From CAYZEZ01 sp964477295 (GTDB lineage Bacteria > Bacteroidota > Bacteroidia > Bacteroidales > SM23-62), in assembly GCA_964477295.1 (NCBI GenBank), contig CAYZEZ010000226.1, forward strand, positions 1 through 7,837: 7,837 nt of DNA. Direction: 5' to 3'. The notes below the pieces were generated by a model. The model searched no databases. It saw only the letters and a program-made list of their open reading frames with translations, and was not told the origin of the DNA. Below, piece by piece: positions 1 through 6,435 of this stretch (its first letter is position 1; each line of letters opens with the position of its first letter). The translations under genes were made by a program, and so were the position numbers.

Positions 1-117
1 ATAGCAGTAGCTGCAATACTTTTCATTTTTTGTACCATCCTGGTTGGTACCGCCCTTGCCGGGATCCATATCCATTGGCATGCCACAGCTCTGGCAAAAA
101 TTGTCATATTTTCCCAT
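1..117 (-). CDS. Zinc-ribbon domain protein, N-terminal part (runs off window)
   Basis: The 39 visible residues start at ATG 117 and stay open to the window edge, so the C-terminus is missing. They carry CQSC at residues 8-11 and CSYC at 35-38, separated by a Gly/Asn/Lys-rich linker (GKGGTNQDGTKNE). Two CxxC pairs about 23 residues apart form a zinc-ribbon knuckle. The CQSCGMPM opening and the GT(N)xDG(T/S)K(N/S)E-YCSYCY ending match the small 'putative zinc ribbon' family (Pfam Zn_ribbon_2 type), recognised here from memory. These are cytoplasmic proteins of roughly 80-100 residues with no established biochemical role. No signal peptide is visible. No Shine-Dalgarno is evident, which is normal for Bacteroidota. 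A promoter candidate lies at 159-190. The family call is fairly secure; the function is unknown. Confidence 0.8.
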   Translation of the reverse strand, partial: MGKYDNFCQSCGMPMDMDPGKGGTNQDGTKNEKYCSYCY

Positions 118-237
118 GATTACTGGTTTTGATTAAAAATTAATCATTAAAAACTATAAAAATCTAATCAAATAAAACGAGATTTGCAAATACTACCCAA
201 TAAATCCTGATAAACAATAAATAAAAATCAGTAAACC
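118..237. other. AT-rich intergenic gap at the fucosidase breakpoint
   Basis: This non-coding stretch lies between the truncated fucosidase and the zinc-ribbon gene. I translated the minus strand in all frames past the stop at 238-240 and found no continuation of the GH29 sequence. The missing two-thirds of that gene are therefore absent here, not merely out of frame. Apart from the promoter candidate I see no other signal. Confidence 0.6.
159..190 (-). promoter_or_regulatory. Candidate Bacteroidota promoter for the zinc-ribbon gene
   Basis: Read on the minus strand, TTTG (187-190) is followed by a 20-nt spacer and TAGATTTT (159-166). This fits the Bacteroidota -33/-7 consensus TTTG-N19-21-TAnnTTTG except for the last base. 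It would start transcription about 35-40 nt before the ATG at 117. The region is AT-rich, so a chance match is possible. Confidence 0.4.
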
Positions 238-767
238 TCAATATTGGATATTACCGGGCATGCCGTAATCTGCCCTGTTACGATCCCAGGGCGACAGATA
301 GATCCCGAATTTAATTCCTTCACCATGGCAGGCATTAGATACTTCCCGGTCCACATCGCCCTTTCCATCTTTCCATGGACTGTTTTTAACAGAGTGATCC
401 GTGAATTCATTCGGCCACAGGCAAAAACCATCATGATGCTTGCAGGTGAGTATTACGCCTTTAAATCCAGCCTCCTTCAGTGCAGAAATCCACTGCTTCG
501 CATCAAGGCCGGACGGATTAAACACTGATGGAGATTCGTCTCCATACCCCCATTCCTTGTCCGTGAAGGTATTGGTAGTAAAGTGAATAAATGCATTCAT
601 CTCCAGCGATGACATTCCAACTGGCGGGTTGAAGGAACCGGACCCACTGCTTCCGGGGGAGCTACTCCCCTGTAGCAGGAAGGTACGACAAACAATAAAA
701 ACATAAACATCAGGTAACGGCAGGATAAGGAGGGTGTATTTTCAGTTTTCATATATTTCTTAACCAT
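238..767 (-). pseudogene. GH29 alpha-L-fucosidase remnant, frameshifted and 3'-truncated
   Basis: Intact GH29 enzymes of this type remove alpha-L-fucose from glycans outside the cytoplasm and are roughly 450-500 residues or longer. The 5' part (from ATG 767, or ATG 752) has a lipoprotein-like signal, FLLFVVPSC, then PPEAVGPVPSTRQLECHR. The frame then stops. One frame over, homology resumes as EMNAFIHF, EWGYGDESP, KHHDGFCLWP, SPWKDGKGD and YLSPWDRN, all GH29 N-terminal hallmarks. Family members read RQLxWHxxEMxxFIHF across this join, so about one base is missing near 604-606. A TGA at 238-240 follows DYGMPGNIQY, about a third of the way through the catalytic barrel. The nucleophile Asp and acid/base regions lie beyond this point and are lost, so no active enzyme is expected. 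Its 5' end abuts the DUF1080 gene (TGAAATG), as in an operon. The frameshift alone could be a sequencing error; the truncation could not. Confidence 0.85.
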
Positions 768-768
768 T

Positions 769-1572
769 TCACTGTTCACTTATTTTCCGTATGTAAATAT
801 TCCTGAACCTGATTAATATTTCATCACCGGTATGTAGTTGCAGGGCAAAATGACCTTCAGTTCCTACACGGTATTTCTGATGGTTTTGATCATCGAGTAT
901 CCCTGCAGCATTCATACTTGTAACAAGATGACCGTTAATGAGAGTCAGAATTTCCATACCAGTGCATATAAGTTCGAGGCTATTCCAGGCTTCCGGATCG
1001 TCATCTGCATAGCGCAGAATGGTCTGGTGGGCAGTGCGCGGAGCTGAATCATGAACCATTTCCCAATCAGGGAGGGATGGGTATATCCATCGCTGAACGC
1101 CTCTTGTTTCATCATAAATCAGTCCTGTACGCAATGGCGAAGGTGGATGGATATCTACCTGGGGGCCATTCAGCCAGCCGCTACCTGATTCCATATCAGA
1201 TGTATCGTACCGGCTGCGGAACTGCAATCCACTGTTGCCCTCAGTCGTCTTAAAAATCTGGAATTCCAGTCTGAGATGGAAATCGTTATATTCATTATCA
1301 CTGATCAACCAGACATAACCGTGGCCGGGTTGCCCGAGAGAATTACATTCTACGTATTCACCCTTATCCTGCCAGTAGTTTCTGTTCCTGTCTTCCGGTC
1401 TGGATTCAACATGCCATCCTTCCAGGTTTCCCCCATTGTAAAGGGATTCCCAGCCATCTTCACCGGGAGAATCATTAATCAATTGAGACTTATTTCCTTG
1501 CCTGTTGCAACCATGCAGTAATACTACAGGAATCAATAATGGAAATAACCAGGTATTCCAATTTATTTTCAC
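769..1572 (-). CDS. DUF1080 / 3-keto-disaccharide hydrolase family lipoprotein
   Basis: This 267-residue protein has a lipoprotein signal, with hydrophobic residues 8-19 and lipobox LLHGC (lipidated Cys22), so it should sit in the outer membrane or periplasm. The mature part has the DUF1080 jelly-roll pattern: WESLYNGGNLEGWHV (41-55), FHLRLEFQI (98-106) then EGNSGLQFRSRY (111-122), GPQVDIHPP (136-144), ETRGVQRWIYP (155-165), AWNSLELICTG (195-205) with LINGHLVTSM (211-220), and a last strand IRFRNIYIR. The family includes hydrolases of 3-keto-glycosides and is common among Bacteroidota glycan-degradation genes. The start is a GTG at 1572: an in-frame TAG lies two codons upstream, and no other start precedes the signal peptide. 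It lies 38 nt after the permease gene and overlaps the fucosidase remnant, suggesting co-transcription. The heptamer TAGCCTG occurs at 1603-1609 and again at 1572-1578 on the minus strand. The fold is secure; the substrate is unknown. Confidence 0.85.
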   Translation of the reverse strand: MKINWNTWLFPLLIPVVLLHGCNRQGNKSQLINDSPGEDGWESLYNGGNLEGWHVESRPEDRNRNYWQDKGEYVECNSLGQPGHGYVWLISDNEYNDFHLRLEFQIFKTTEGNSGLQFRSRYDTSDMESGSGWLNGPQVDIHPPSPLRTGLIYDETRGVQRWIYPSLPDWEMVHDSAPRTAHQTILRYADDDPEAWNSLELICTGMEILTLINGHLVTSMNAAGILDDQNHQKYRVGTEGHFALQLHTGDEILIRFRNIYIRKISEQ

Positions 1573-1610
1573 AGGCTAGATAAAAAAGGTTATTATTACT
1601 CGCAGGCTAA

Positions 1611-3899
1611 TTACTCATACCGCAACACCTCCGCCGGATTCCGGTTAGCTGCCCTCCATGTCAGTACACTGATGGTAAGCAACCCCACCATCAAAGTGAC
1701 CAACCCGGCCAGAACAAAAATCCACCAGGAAAGCCGTGTCCTGTAGGCAAAATTGTCCAACCACCTGTTCATGATATACCAGGCAACAGGACAAGCAATT
1801 ATGGCCGCAACAATCAGCCATTTGAGAAAATCGAAATTCAATCGTGACATGATCCTCAGAGACCTGGCACCATTCACTTTCCTGATTCCTATCTCCCGTG
1901 TGCGCCGCTTGGTACTGTACTCGGCAAGTCCGAACAAGCCAAGACACGACAAAATGATGGCCAGCAGGGACAGAAAACGTATGGCCTCTGCCCTTTTCTC
2001 CTCCTGCCTGTAAAGGCTGTCCAGCCAGTCATCATAAAACTGGTAATCAAAGGAAAATCCCCCTGCGGTTCTTTCAAATACCTTCCGGATGGCTTCCATG
2101 GCTTCCGACAGGTCACATGGATTAAACCGGATGTTTATATGGGATAAATCCGGGATATTTTCTATCATAAGGTTATTGATCGGTTGATAAAGGTCTTTGT
2201 GATTAAAATCACTGACCACACCCACTATTCTATTGCCGAAAATGATCCTGTTTTCTGCAGAATCCCATCCACCCAGGTTAGCCAGCAACATTTCATTGAT
2301 CAGGCAAACCGAATCCTTCTCCTTGGGGAAAAAGTTCCTTCCATATACTATTTCCAGCCCGAAAGTCGGAACAAATGCATAATCGCTGGCGATCTGGGAA
2401 ACATCCTCTAATTCGTCCGTGTTTGAATATGAGTAGATTGCACCTGGCGTTCCATGGGAAAAACAGGCAGATTTCACCTGGGATACCTGCCTGATCTCAT
2501 CCAGGATCACCTGAAGCTTACTTTTCAATTTAAAATGAACAGGTATCCTGACAAGCAGTTCGGTATTGTAACCTAAGTCTTTGTTCCTGACATAATTTAC
2601 CTGTTTCCTGATGGTGATCAAACTGATTATCAATAAGATGGTTGCGACAAATTGGAGAACAATCATTACCTGCCTGGTGAAAAATGAATCCCTCAGTTGT
2701 GAAGTTTGTTTAATCAGCAATAGCCTGGGTTGAACTTTTAGTATAATAAAACTTATGTAAACAGCAGAAAATGAAGATAGTATAAATAAAGAAATTAACA
2801 TCAATACAATTGCCGGGAAAGAGCCGAAGATAGCGCTCATATCTATTTCTTTTCCAAGTATTTCTATGAGCAGCCTTTTCACCGGAATCGCCAGGAAAAA
2901 TGCCACGACAAGGGAGAGGAAGATTTTCAGAAACGCTTCGATGAAGAATTGCCAGACGAGCTGTAAGCGATTTGCCCCGAATACCTGTCTTACCCCATAC
3001 TCATGTAACCGTTTCATGCTCTCGGCAATCGACAGGTTGACATAATTGAAAACCGACAATAACAATATTACCAGCGAAAGGGCTGTTAATAGTTTGATCA
3101 ACTTAAGGTTAGCATGATTCAAATCGTCATAGACCACATCCGGATTAAAATAAACATCTGTAAACTTTTCGAGGTAATAATCGATTTCGATCCAGTCCAT
3201 GAACTTCTGGATCTCCGGGGATACTCTTTCTGAAAGACTGGACGGATCCGTACCGGGTACCAGCCTGACAAACATTTTATACAAATAAACATATACCCCG
3301 TTGTGACCACTTCTGGAATACCTTATTTTCAGTTCACTGCTACAAAACAACGCTCCGTGCAGGCAGGTTTTATCAGGAAAATCCTTAACAATAGCTACAA
3401 TTATCAAATCCTCCCTGTGAGAAACATTTACTATTTTCCCGACAGGATCCTCATCCCCAAAAATGCGCCTGGCACATCTTTCAGTGATTACCGCATGGTG
3501 TGTGTCATCAAAAATCCCTTCCGCGCTCCCTTTAATGAAATCAATTGAGAATACCCTGAAAAAGCTCTCATCCGTACTGACAATGTCAACCCTGTAGTTT
3601 TTATTATCGTAAACCAGTTCATCATTTGAAATATGGTAATTTGTTGCCGCCTCTATTTCCGGATAGCTGTCTTCGAGCAAGGCTCTGGCCTTTGCAGGTA
3701 CACGCGCACCATTAGTACTTGTAGCCATCCTGTAAATGTTCTCCACTCCCGGATAGTCCTTATCATAACCCTTTTCCGAAATGATGAATGCAAGGAGAAT
3801 AAGAACAACAGTCAGGCTGATGCTGAATCCTCCGATGGTAATTACAGAGAACAATGCATCTTTGTATAATTTTCTGAGGAAGAAGCCGATTTTATTCAT
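1611..3899 (-). CDS. FtsX/MacB-like ABC transporter permease, 8 TM
   Basis: This 762-residue inner-membrane permease has the duplicated architecture typical of Bacteroidota. Segments, by residue, are TM1 about 17-41, a large periplasmic MacB-PCD domain about 42-265, and the first FtsX domain with TM2 268-290, TM3 319-340 and TM4 362-387. TM5 (410-430), a second periplasmic domain (431-635) and the second FtsX domain with TM6 641-660, TM7 690-712 and TM8 724-747 follow. FtsX signature loops appear twice: MKRLHEYGVRQVFGANR (295-311) and KRRTREIGIRKVNGARS (664-680). The end, NPAEVLRYE, is the classic terminus of this group. Such proteins couple to a separate LolD/MacB-type ATPase and do mechanotransmission or lipoprotein/peptide export rather than classical substrate channelling. 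No ATPase is in the window, so the partner is encoded elsewhere. The ATG at 3899 sits just after a good promoter, making this the likely first gene of the unit with the DUF1080 and fucosidase genes. Confidence 0.93.
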   Translation of the reverse strand: MNKIGFFLRKLYKDALFSVITIGGFSISLTVVLILLAFIISEKGYDKDYPGVENIYRMATSTNGARVPAKARALLEDSYPEIEAATNYHISNDELVYDNKNYRVDIVSTDESFFRVFSIDFIKGSAEGIFDDTHHAVITERCARRIFGDEDPVGKIVNVSHREDLIIVAIVKDFPDKTCLHGALFCSSELKIRYSRSGHNGVYVYLYKMFVRLVPGTDPSSLSERVSPEIQKFMDWIEIDYYLEKFTDVYFNPDVVYDDLNHANLKLIKLLTALSLVILLLSVFNYVNLSIAESMKRLHEYGVRQVFGANRLQLVWQFFIEAFLKIFLSLVVAFFLAIPVKRLLIEILGKEIDMSAIFGSFPAIVLMLISLFILSSFSAVYISFIILKVQPRLLLIKQTSQLRDSFFTRQVMIVLQFVATILLIISLITIRKQVNYVRNKDLGYNTELLVRIPVHFKLKSKLQVILDEIRQVSQVKSACFSHGTPGAIYSYSNTDELEDVSQIASDYAFVPTFGLEIVYGRNFFPKEKDSVCLINEMLLANLGGWDSAENRIIFGNRIVGVVSDFNHKDLYQPINNLMIENIPDLSHINIRFNPCDLSEAMEAIRKVFERTAGGFSFDYQFYDDWLDSLYRQEEKRAEAIRFLSLLAIILSCLGLFGLAEYSTKRRTREIGIRKVNGARSLRIMSRLNFDFLKWLIVAAIIACPVAWYIMNRWLDNFAYRTRLSWWIFVLAGLVTLMVGLLTISVLTWRAANRNPAEVLRYE

Positions 3900-3923
3900 T
3901 TATTGACTGGATAAAATTCAGTT

Positions 3924-3954
3924 AAAAGATAATATTTATTTATACTATTTCAAA
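3924..3954 (-). promoter_or_regulatory. Bacteroidota-type promoter for the permease gene
   Basis: On the minus strand, TTTG (3951-3954) is followed by exactly 19 nt and then TATCTTTT (3924-3931). This matches the Bacteroidota sigma consensus TTTG-N19-TAnnTTTG at all but the last base. The element ends 24 nt before the ATG at 3899, giving a short leader. It is the best-placed promoter in the window. Confidence 0.6.
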
Positions 3955-4022
3955 TTTTCATTAATCCTTGACTCGAGTGATTTAATTCCGTAATTTATAG
4001 GAAACTTTAAATTCTATATATT

Positions 4023-4232
4023 ATGGCAGAAAGTGTTTACAAAATCATCGAATTGGTAGGAACCAGCAGCGAATCATGGGAGAAAGCTGTATCCAATGCA
4101 ATTGAAAAGGCTTCAAAAACTTTGCGTGATTTGCGCATTGCCCAGGTGAGTGACCTGGATGTACAAATCAAAGATGGCAGGGTTGAGAATTATCGTGCCA
4201 AGGTGAAAGTTTCTTTCAAGTTTGACAAGTAA
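4023..4232 (+). CDS. Dodecin-family protein (non-Trp variant)
   Basis: This 69-residue cytoplasmic protein aligns end to end with dodecins, small proteins that assemble as dodecamers and bind flavins or related cofactors. Visible landmarks are VYKIIELVGTS (5-15), the amphipathic helix with SWEKAVSNAIEKA, then TLRDLRIAQV (33-42), the edge strand LDVQIKDGRV, and YRAKVKVSFKF (57-67). Length and order are normal. In archaeal and Thermus dodecins a Trp follows the helix (xxWxEV) and stacks on the isoalloxazine ring, and a Gln sits in the last strand. Here those positions are Ile39 and Arg58. This belongs to the Trp-less branch found widely in bacteria, so flavin binding cannot be assumed. The gene is single and divergent from the permease gene. 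Weak promoter-like elements (TTG at 3968-3970 and TAATTT at 3991-3996) lie upstream. No ribosome binding site is evident at a usual distance. Confidence 0.93.
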   Translation: MAESVYKIIELVGTSSESWEKAVSNAIEKASKTLRDLRIAQVSDLDVQIKDGRVENYRAKVKVSFKFDK

Positions 4233-4239
4233 CTCAGTA

Positions 4240-4281
4240 AGTAGTGAGTCGTGAATTGCGAAGCATTCACCTCTCACTACT
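4240..4281. terminator. Long palindrome between convergent genes, possible bidirectional terminator
   Basis: A 9-bp outer stem (AGTAGTGAG 4240-4248 with CTCACTACT 4273-4281) is followed by a 2x2 mismatch. A 6-bp stem comes next (GTGAAT 4251-4256 with ATTCAC 4265-4270), and the tip is GCGAAGC (4258-4264). It begins 7 nt after the dodecin stop and ends 18 nt before the end of the convergent protease gene. It is placed like a shared terminator, but only a short T run (TTTT 4285-4288) follows. It could equally be a dispersed intergenic repeat. Confidence 0.55.
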
Positions 4282-4299
4282 CACTTTTCACCACACCGA

Positions 4300-4953
4300 T
4301 CATCGAAAATACTCAAGCATATCCAGCCAGAAATACTGCCCCAGACCAATTGTGAAGACCATAATTCCCAGAAAGCCATGCAAAATGGCGGTGAACAAAA
4401 CACTCCTGGTTTTATAATAAACAAAGGAAAGGAACAGTCCTGCAAGTAAGCTCAGTATCATTGAGACCGGACTATAATATAAAATGTGGGCAAATCCGAA
4501 AGTAATTCCACTGGCGAAAACAAATGACCACTGATTATTAAAAAGCAATTTATACCGGTGAAAAAGGAAAGTCCGGAATATTACCTCCTGGGTATAGGCT
4601 GAAAAAACCGGGTAGAATATGCAGAGTAATAACCAGATCAGCGGATTATTACGGGGCAGGTTGAATAGATTTTCCCGGTCAAAGATCAGCACACCTGTTA
4701 CCAGAATAATTGCACCTGCAATCACCGCAATACCTGTTCTGATCCATCCTTGCCTGCTGACTTTTAATGTAATAAGTTCCCTTATCCTGAATCCACCGGA
4801 TAATTTTAATACAATAATGACAAAAACCAGGAGGGGTACGAGAACAATGCTTGGATGTATGATCCTGGTATCAAGGTATAACAGGAGTGGTATTCCTATG
4901 AATAACAACACAAACTCAAATCCGAAATATGCTTTCTTCACAGTATGCTTCAT
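4300..4953 (-). CDS. CPBP (Abi/CAAX-type) intramembrane protease family protein
   Basis: This 217-residue polytopic inner-membrane protein has roughly seven hydrophobic segments (about 10-28, 34-51, 71-91, 104-121, 143-159, 163-181, 184-204). CPBP proteases use glutamates and histidines from three motifs inside the membrane. Motif 1, usually EExxxR, reads QEVIFR (122-127), so the first Glu is Gln. Motif 2, FxxxH, is intact as FGFAH (152-156). Motif 3, usually HxxxN or HxxxD, reads HGFLG (192-196). Two of three motifs are therefore altered, while Glu123, Arg127, His156 and His192 remain. Activity may be retained, because the second Glu and the histidines are the core ligands, but the substrate and even catalysis are uncertain. 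The gene is convergent with dodecin and divergent from the small lipoprotein at 5118. No convincing promoter was found in the 164-nt gap upstream. Confidence 0.87.
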   Translation of the reverse strand: MKHTVKKAYFGFEFVLLFIGIPLLLYLDTRIIHPSIVLVPLLVFVIIVLKLSGGFRIRELITLKVSRQGWIRTGIAVIAGAIILVTGVLIFDRENLFNLPRNNPLIWLLLCIFYPVFSAYTQEVIFRTFLFHRYKLLFNNQWSFVFASGITFGFAHILYYSPVSMILSLLAGLFLSFVYYKTRSVLFTAILHGFLGIMVFTIGLGQYFWLDMLEYFR

Positions 4954-5117
4954 GCAATGAATTATTAGCGAATATCGTAAAGTATAATAACTCTTTATCG
5001 TTTATAGTTATTAATTTTGTTTACTTTTCGATAATACCTGGCAAAAAATTAAAATTATGAACCCAGGCATTTATTAAATAATTTACCCTATCGTTTTTAA
5101 CAGATAAATTTTTAGTC

Positions 5118-5438
5118 ATGAAAAAACACCTACCCATTATTATTACAGGTTTTGTTATTCTCCTTCTAATCACCGGTTGTCTTGCCGGTCCGAATACTGC
5201 GCAGGATATACCATCACCTGAAAATACCCTGGTAGCTGGCTTCTGGCGTGGCTTATGGCACGGCATCATTGCTCCCTTTTCCTTTTTTGTCTCATTATTT
5301 ATTGATGGTATTTCCATGTATGAGGTCCACAATAACGGTGGATGGTATGATGCAGGATTTGCTATTGGTGCTACCATCATTTTTGGTGGGGGTGGCAGAG
5401 GATCTAAAATGAAGAGAAGAAGACGTAATCGTGAATAG
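5118..5438 (+). CDS. Small lipoprotein-like membrane protein of unknown function
   Basis: This 106-residue protein begins MKKHLPIIITGFVILLLITGC, a textbook lipoprotein signal (lipobox LITGC, Cys21). Two more hydrophobic stretches follow, about 38-63 and 76-92, separated by MYEVHNNGGWYD (67-78). The end is Gly-rich (GGGG 90-93) with a very basic tail, KMKRRRRNRE. The ...GFWRGLWHGIIAPF... and EVHNNGGWY strings are familiar from a widespread family of short uncharacterised bacterial proteins; I know no function. The basic tail suggests a cytoplasmic C-terminus. That is hard to square with Cys21 being lipidated outside unless only one later segment spans the membrane. It stands alone, divergent from one CPBP gene and convergent with the other. 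The ATG at 5118 is chosen because it heads the signal peptide and an upstream extension would spoil it. No Shine-Dalgarno is visible. Confidence 0.75.
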   Translation: MKKHLPIIITGFVILLLITGCLAGPNTAQDIPSPENTLVAGFWRGLWHGIIAPFSFFVSLFIDGISMYEVHNNGGWYDAGFAIGATIIFGGGGRGSKMKRRRRNRE

Positions 5439-5481
5439 CGTGTCGTGTAGGGGGGTGTGTATATGCTATGAAATTAAAGGT

Positions 5482-6405
5482 TCATCCCTTTCGCTTTCTC
5501 AGGTATAATAGTATAAGAGATACCACACCGAATCCGATGAGTTCGAACAGGCTGGCGCCACCTGACCTGGTGGGGACCAGAAGAACAGGACCATCTATAT
5601 GTGTGATCAATAAAAGTGCGTTGTTTTCAGCAAGCCCGACAGTCCCAAGTAACCGGGATGCCAGGTGTATGGCCATATGAATACCTGCCGGCAGCCATAC
5701 GTTGTTAAAGAGCAGGTAGGCCTGGGCAAAGATTAAACCGGCAATCCCTGCTGTGAGGATGGATGCCCACCATGGAAATTCGTTTTCAAATCCTGTAAAG
5801 TGCAGGATTCCAAAAAGAAGCGATGAGGTTATCACACCCAGCCGGACTGAAAATCGCTCGGAAATGAGTGAAATCAGAAATCCCCTGAATATGACCTCTT
5901 CAATGATACCGGTTTCCAGAGAGTAGATAATTGAATACAGCAGAGCAGCGCCCAGCATGCTCCAACCGGTATATTTCCATGAAAGGCCAGTTATTTCATA
6001 ATATCCAAAAATCCCCATCAATCCTATCGACACTATCTCGATAAGGAATCCCAGCAAAATGCCTGAAAGGAGCAAGAGTGATGATGAACGCCCCGGCCCA
6101 AAACCAAACTGGCTGAGTTTGTTTTTATTTAATCCTTTCAGAACCAGAATGGTTGATACTATAATCACAAGGATCCGCAATATTCGTTTTATCCCGGCTC
6201 CTGCCGCTGAATTCCAGCCCACTGGGAAATCTCCTGCGATATGCGTACTCAAACCGAGCTGTTCAAGGAGCCATCCTGCCGGGTCCACGATCCCAATTTC
6301 ACCAATAAAAATGAGGAGAAAATAAGCCAGGACAAGCCAGATGATCCGAATCCTGGTTTCAGAAAGCAACAAAGCATTTAACCATTGAGGTTTTGTTTTG
6401 TCCAT
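5482..6405 (-). CDS. CPBP (Abi/CAAX-type) intramembrane metalloprotease
   Basis: From ATG 6405 this encodes about 307 residues beginning MDKTKPQWLNALL, with about eight hydrophobic segments. The CPBP motifs are clear: EEVIFRG (169-175; EExxxR complete), FGILH (198-202; FxxxH complete) and HMAIH (243-247). The last is an HxxxH version of the usual HxxxN/D motif. The Glu and His residues needed for an intramembrane zinc-type active site are therefore all present. Family members range from prenyl-protein CAAX proteases to bacteriocin-immunity proteins; the substrate here is unknown. The reading frame stays open upstream to an ATG at 6459, adding MVKPNGEANALAGFNFGL. The first residues of that extension are encoded by the 13-bp tandem repeat, so I prefer 6405 as the start. 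It is convergent with the small lipoprotein gene. No promoter was found before the start, so transcription probably crosses the repeat block. Confidence 0.88.
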   Translation of the reverse strand: MDKTKPQWLNALLLSETRIRIIWLVLAYFLLIFIGEIGIVDPAGWLLEQLGLSTHIAGDFPVGWNSAAGAGIKRILRILVIIVSTILVLKGLNKNKLSQFGFGPGRSSSLLLLSGILLGFLIEIVSIGLMGIFGYYEITGLSWKYTGWSMLGAALLYSIIYSLETGIIEEVIFRGFLISLISERFSVRLGVITSSLLFGILHFTGFENEFPWWASILTAGIAGLIFAQAYLLFNNVWLPAGIHMAIHLASRLLGTVGLAENNALLLITHIDGPVLLVPTRSGGASLFELIGFGVVSLILLYLRKRKG

Positions 6406-6435
6406 CAGTCCGAAATTGAATCCTGCGAGCGCATT

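Noticed and set aside
595..620. Programmed frameshift joining the two fucosidase frames
   Set aside because: No slippery heptamer or downstream structure is evident, and the gene is truncated anyway, so simple decay or a sequencing error is more likely.
838..1521. Plus-strand ORFs antisense to the DUF1080 gene
   Set aside because: They are shadows of a well-supported lipoprotein on the minus strand and have no recognisable domains.
3967..3998. Promoter for dodecin (TTGACT with TAATTT 17 nt downstream)
   Set aside because: It resembles an E. coli sigma-70 promoter rather than the Bacteroidota type, and the match to TTTG/TAnnTTTG is poor. It is mentioned in the gene entry only.
4619..4960. 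113-residue plus-strand ORF opposite the CPBP gene
   Set aside because: The opposite strand shows CPBP motifs and membrane segments; the plus-strand reading is low in recognisable content.
5021..5380. 119-residue minus-strand ORF opposite the small lipoprotein
   Set aside because: The plus strand has a clean lipoprotein signal and a familiar conserved motif; the minus reading has neither.
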